DNA of 8,925 nucleotides from Dehalococcoidia bacterium (lineage in GTDB: Bacteria; Chloroflexota; Dehalococcoidia; JAENJB01): positions 1 to 8,925 of the forward strand of contig JAUYGE010000048.1 in the NCBI GenBank assembly GCA_030690705.1, in the 5' to 3' direction. How positions within the stretch are numbered: position 1 is the stretch's first letter; every line of letters begins with the position of its first letter. Below, one piece after another: positions 6,332 through 8,925 of the stretch. Position numbers and translations under genes: made by a program. The notes under the pieces were generated by a model, which had not been told where the DNA came from, did no database searches, and saw only the letters and a list, made by a program, of their open reading frames with translations.

Positions 6332-7216
6332 TCAAGCAGGCTTCACTGGGGATGGTGCGGTCTCCATGGCCTTGCCTTCAGGCTGCTGCGGGCTGCTGTA
6401 GGCTTTCAGCGTCAGGGGCAGGGCGATGGCCAGGTAGAGGACGTGGACTATGACCCGCGCCCACTCGGCCTTCACGGTGTACCCCAGCATGACATTGAGG
6501 ATGGACCCGACTATGCCCTTGTGGTGCCAGATGCTCTCGGCGGGAATGTTAAGAGAGTAGGCTGCGCTGCCCAGCCATCCCGTATCTACCTTGACCAGCT
6601 TGCCATAGTCCAGCAACTCATGGACTCCGTAGCCCGTCAGGCCGCCGGCCAGCAGGATAAGCAGGATGCTGGTGAAGTAGAAGAACCGGCGCAGGTTGAT
6701 GGTCATTCCTACCTTGAAGATGGCATAGGACAGGATGAGGGCGCTGACCAGACCGGCGCCGAACCCCAACAAAGTAGCCGGAGCGTCCTGGACCAGGAAG
6801 GGGGTGAGGAACAGGACGGTTTCTATTCCCTCCCGTACCACGACAATGAAGGAGAAGAGGGCTAGCCCGAGAGCCGCTCCCGTTTTGAAGGAGATGGACT
6901 CGAGTTTCTGCTCTATCTCTTCCCTGAGCACCTTGCCATGGGTGGCCATCCAGTAGATCATCGAGGAGAGCACTGCGACTGCTACCAGAGCAGCTATTCC
7001 CTCGAACAGCACCTGTGTCTCTTTAGAAACAGTGCCGTAGACCAGCCAGACAACAGCCCCGAGGGCCAGACTGGCGGCTACGGCGGCGTAGACCCCGTAC
7101 CAGACAGACCTCTTGAAGACGCCCCTGCCGCTGCGGGAAAGGTAGGCCAGGATGATGGCGGTGACCAGGGCCGCCTCCAGGACTTCACGAAAGGTTAACA
7201 GATAAGAACCAAGCAT
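6332..7216 (-). CDS. FTR1/EfeU-family iron permease
   Basis: This 294-residue inner-membrane protein is a stand-alone FTR1 permease. It has about seven hydrophobic helices and both REXXE iron-ligand motifs: REVLE (10-14) in the first helix and REGIE (128-132) in the fourth. The cytoplasmic EEIEQKLES segment (99-107) and a VHELLDYG segment correspond to EETERKLAS and LHEFAEVG in the FTR1-DUF2318 protein, so the two genes are paralogues. It lacks the cysteine-rich domain and ends in a short polar tail. The AGGAGGG ribosome binding site 6 bases or less before the ATG is strong. The fur-like gene follows after 27 bases, giving a permease-regulator operon. It probably imports iron; other divalent or trivalent metals cannot be excluded. 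Confidence 0.9.
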   Translation of the reverse strand: MLGSYLLTFREVLEAALVTAIILAYLSRSGRGVFKRSVWYGVYAAVAASLALGAVVWLVYGTVSKETQVLFEGIAALVAVAVLSSMIYWMATHGKVLREEIEQKLESISFKTGAALGLALFSFIVVVREGIETVLFLTPFLVQDAPATLLGFGAGLVSALILSYAIFKVGMTINLRRFFYFTSILLILLAGGLTGYGVHELLDYGKLVKVDTGWLGSAAYSLNIPAESIWHHKGIVGSILNVMLGYTVKAEWARVIVHVLYLAIALPLTLKAYSSPQQPEGKAMETAPSPVKPA

Positions 7217-7234
7217 TCTCCCTCCTAACGAAAT

Positions 7235-7263
7235 AGCGAGAGGAGTCTCATTACTCTCTCGCT
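7235..7263 (-). promoter_or_regulatory. Stable hairpin in the 5' leader of the FTR1 permease gene
   Basis: AGCGAGAG-AGT (from 7263) pairs with ACT-C-CTCTCGCT (to 7235) to give an 11-bp stem with one bulged base and a 6-base loop. It stands between the promoter and the ribosome binding site (AGGAGGG, about 7222-7228). Only a weak T-rich tail (TATTTCGTT) follows, so it is not a good terminator. It could stabilise the mRNA or tune translation. Confidence 0.5.
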
Positions 7264-7282
7264 GATTATTTACATATGATTA

Positions 7283-7297
7283 TAGAAGTCATTTGCA
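7283..7297. promoter_or_regulatory. 15-bp box upstream of the FTR1 permease gene, related to the box at 5799-5813
   Basis: On the minus strand the sequence is TGCAAATGACTTCTA. It shares 12 of 15 positions with the box before the FTR1-DUF2318 gene, including the full TGCAAATGA half. It lies just downstream of the predicted -10 box, at about +1 to +15, a position from which a bound repressor would block transcription. It also overlaps a TATAAT (7284-7279) that lacks a partner -35. Fur-family binding is inferred. Confidence 0.45.
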
Positions 7298-7304
7298 TAA
7301 CGGG

Positions 7305-7333
7305 AGTGTAACATAGGGGTCGGATCATGTCAA
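7305..7333 (-). promoter_or_regulatory. Sigma-70 promoter for the FTR1 permease-fur operon
   Basis: On the minus strand, TTGACA (7333-7328) is followed after 17 bases by TACACT (7310-7305), a 6/6 and a 4/6 match. It begins 16 bases after the fpg stop codon (7352-7350). The transcript would start near 7298 and have a leader of about 80 bases. Confidence 0.6.
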
Positions 7334-7349
7334 GTGGTTGCAATCCGCC

Positions 7350-8177
7350 CTACAGCGGCTGGCAGCGGGGGCAGAAGTAGCTTCCCCGTCCGCGCAGGGA
7401 AAGCCGCTGAATGGGCGCGCCGCACCGGGGGCAGGGCCGGCCGCCGCGGTGGGCTACCCGGAAGCTCTCGTGGGCCCATCCCGGCGAGCCATCAGGCCGG
7501 CAGTAGTTGCTCACGCTGGCGCCGCAATCTCTAATTCCTCGGCGCAGCACCTGCCGGATGGCACGGTGAAGTCTTCTGATCTCTTCGGGCGAGAGGGTGC
7601 CCGCTGGTCTCAGGGGATGGAGCCGCGCCGCAAACAGTGCTTCGTCGGCATACATATTGCCCAGGCCGGCGATGCGGGACTGGTCGCAAAGCAGCGCCTT
7701 GATGGGCTGTCGCCGGCCTTTCAGGATGTCCGCCAGCGCCTCAGCAGTGAAGCGAGCCGGCAGCGGCTCGGGGCCCAGCTTACCTGTTACTGTAGATGTA
7801 TCCTCCACCAGCCAGGCTGAGCCGAACTTGCGCGGGTCGCGGAAGTGAAGGGCCGATGGCTCGCTGCGGTCATCAATGAGGGAGAAGACCATTCTGGTAT
7901 GTTTGTCCGCAGCGGCGCCTGACGGCTTCACCAGGAGAGAACCGGTCATCTTGAGATGGAGAAGCAGAAACTCACCCCCAGACAGGCCGGCAACGAGGTA
8001 TTTCCCTCGCCGGGAGAGGCTTTCCACCGTTCTCCCTCGAAGACGGCGCACGAATTCGTCGGCCGACGGACGGCGCACCATCCGCGGCCACTTGACGGAC
8101 ACGGCGGCGATGCGCCGCCCCACGAGGTGAGGCGCGAGCTCCCTTCTTATGGTCTCAACCTCGGGCAACTCGGGCAT
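7350..8177 (-). CDS. mutM: Formamidopyrimidine-DNA glycosylase (Fpg/MutM)
   Basis: This 275-residue base-excision repair enzyme removes oxidised purines such as 8-oxoguanine and nicks the abasic site. The N terminus MPELPEVETIRREL gives the catalytic N-terminal proline and glutamate (P2, E3). K59 in SRRGKYL, the LHFRDPRKFG segment (110-119) and GLGNMYADE (171-179, with N174) are the conserved DNA-contact and lesion-pocket positions. The C-terminal zinc finger is complete: C249, C252, C269, C272, with GRGSYFCPRCQ as the beta-hairpin. Length is normal for the family. It starts 11 bases after the polA stop codon with only a weak GAGA-type ribosome binding site, so it is likely co-transcribed and coupled with polA. 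A zinc-finger-bearing Fpg rather than endonuclease VIII is supported by PELPEVET and the length. Confidence 0.96.
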   Translation of the reverse strand: MPELPEVETIRRELAPHLVGRRIAAVSVKWPRMVRRPSADEFVRRLRGRTVESLSRRGKYLVAGLSGGEFLLLHLKMTGSLLVKPSGAAADKHTRMVFSLIDDRSEPSALHFRDPRKFGSAWLVEDTSTVTGKLGPEPLPARFTAEALADILKGRRQPIKALLCDQSRIAGLGNMYADEALFAARLHPLRPAGTLSPEEIRRLHRAIRQVLRRGIRDCGASVSNYCRPDGSPGWAHESFRVAHRGGRPCPRCGAPIQRLSLRGRGSYFCPRCQPL

Positions 8178-8188
8178 TTCGCTGTCTC

Positions 8189-8925
8189 TCAGGCCATCTC
8201 GCCCCAGTTCGGGCCGACCTTGGTGTCCACCTTCAAGGGGACTATCAACGGGACCGCCTGGGACATCAGTTCCGCCGCCATCCGCCTGATCTCCTCCACC
8301 TCCCCCTCGGGCGCTTCAAAGAGCAGCTCGTCATGCACCTGGAGAAGCATCCGGCTCTCGAGCCCTCGACGTGTCATCTCGCGGAAGATGTTTATCATGG
8401 CTACCTTGATGATATCCGCCGAGGTGCCCTGAACGGGCATGTTGACGGCCATGCGCCCGGCAGCTTCTCTCAGCTGACGGTTTGGCGAATCAAGCTCCGG
8501 TATGCGCCGCCGCCGTCCCAACAGGGTCTGCACGTAGCCTAGCCGGCGCGCCTGCTCCCCGGTGGTATCGAGATACGCCTTCACCCCCGGGTACTTCTCA
8601 AAATACGACCGGATGAACTGGGCGGACTGCTCTCGGGTGAGGTCGCTGGCCTGTTCCAGTCCGTAGTCGCTCATGCCGTAGATGACGCCGAAGTTGATGG
8701 TCTTGGCCACTCGCCGCATATCCGGCGTCACCTTTTCCGCCGCCACGCCAAAGACCAGTGAGGCGGTGGCGGCGTGGATGTCCTCGCCGCGCTGGAAGGC
8801 GGACACCAGCACCGGGTCGCCGGAAAGGTGGGCCAGCACCCGCAGATCGATCTGGGAGTAATCTCCTCCCACCAGCAGAGCGCCCTCGCGGGCCACGAAT
8901 GCCCTTCTTATCTGCTGCCCGAGCC
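8189..8925 (-). CDS. polA: DNA polymerase I, C-terminal polymerase domain (5' end beyond window)
   Basis: The last 244 residues of DNA polymerase I are visible; the reading frame is open to the window edge, starting LGQQIRRAFV, so the GTG at 8896 is not the true start. The three polymerase motifs are present: motif A DYSQIDLR (first D21 counted from the first whole codon), motif B on the O-helix, RRVAKTINFGVIYG (K74, F78, Y82), and motif C LQVHDELLF (D198, E199). The two-metal catalytic carboxylates D21 and D198 are therefore intact. The O-helix residue is phenylalanine, as in E. coli. Motif A has aspartate where E. coli has the glutamate E710 (steric gate). The enzyme fills gaps in repair and processes Okazaki fragments. 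Whether the nuclease domains are present cannot be seen. Confidence 0.97.
   Translation of the reverse strand, partial: LGQQIRRAFVAREGALLVGGDYSQIDLRVLAHLSGDPVLVSAFQRGEDIHAATASLVFGVAAEKVTPDMRRVAKTINFGVIYGMSDYGLEQASDLTREQSAQFIRSYFEKYPGVKAYLDTTGEQARRLGYVQTLLGRRRRIPELDSPNRQLREAAGRMAVNMPVQGTSADIIKVAMINIFREMTRRGLESRMLLQVHDELLFEAPEGEVEEIRRMAAELMSQAVPLIVPLKVDTKVGPNWGEMA

Noticed and set aside
5918..6865. 315-codon open frame on the plus strand
   Set aside because: It lies antisense to the fur-like gene and the FTR1 permease, both of which have clear family motifs; its translation has no recognisable domain and is the product of GC-rich antisense frames.
7235..7263. Leader hairpin as a rho-independent terminator
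   Set aside because: No continuous T-run follows on either strand, and the strong ribosome binding site lies immediately downstream on the minus strand.
7279..7284. TATAAT on the minus strand as the -10 box of the FTR1 permease promoter
   Set aside because: No acceptable -35 hexamer lies 15-19 bases upstream, whereas TTGACA with a 17-base gap to TACACT is present nearby.
8189..8896. GTG at 8896 as the start of a short separate gene
   Set aside because: The frame stays open to the window edge and the residues before it (LGQQIRRAFV) match the expected DNA polymerase I sequence, so it is an internal codon.
1..8925. CRISPR arrays, tRNA and rRNA genes
   Set aside because: No regularly spaced direct repeats, cloverleaf-like GTTCGANNC segments in context, or conserved rRNA blocks were seen on either strand.

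Overview
The window is a bacterial chromosomal segment in which every supported gene lies on the minus strand, so transcription runs from high to low coordinates. The genes look like those of an anaerobic or microaerophilic bacterium. The small palindromic repeats with CTTGTCGAAG and GGACAGGCTCATGGCGAACGG-like cores, together with the polA-fpg pairing, make me think of Chloroflexota (Dehalococcoidia-like), but this is an impression from sequence style, not a result.

Layout in the direction of transcription: (1) 8925-7350 holds the 3' end of DNA polymerase I (polA, cut by the window edge) and fpg/mutM, a DNA replication and repair pair. (2) 7334-5824 is a first iron unit: a promoter and hairpin-bearing leader, an FTR1-type iron permease, a Fur-family regulator, and a terminator that overlaps the fur stop codon. 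(3) 5842-1164 is a second iron unit: a candidate operator, an FTR1 permease fused to a cysteine-rich DUF2318 domain, a 138-bp MITE-like element, two MacB/FtsX-type permeases and their ATPase. (4) 1150-1 is a nitrosative-stress-like unit: an NsrR-like Rrf2 regulator with a consensus promoter flanked by a long inverted repeat, a YgbA-family cysteine-rich protein, and the start of an HD-domain protein that runs off the window.

The iron genes resemble the gene set known from the Campylobacter P19 locus (FTR1, DUF2318 protein, two FtsX-like permeases and an ATPase), but here FTR1 and DUF2318 are one polypeptide and no P19 periplasmic protein is present in the window. A plausible working model is that the FTR1 domain carries iron through the membrane, the DUF2318 domain handles electron transfer or iron presentation on the outer face, and the ABC module exports something or does mechanical work that supports uptake, all under Fur control. 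Both FTR1 genes carry a related 15-bp box (12/15 identical) and the same GTTAGGAGGG ribosome binding site, which suggests shared regulation. The NsrR-like/YgbA unit sits next to the iron genes, linking Fe-S damage sensing to iron supply by position only.

No tRNA, rRNA, CRISPR array or complete insertion sequence was seen. There is no gene-free stretch over 300 bases; the longest gap is the 161 bases holding the MITE-like element.
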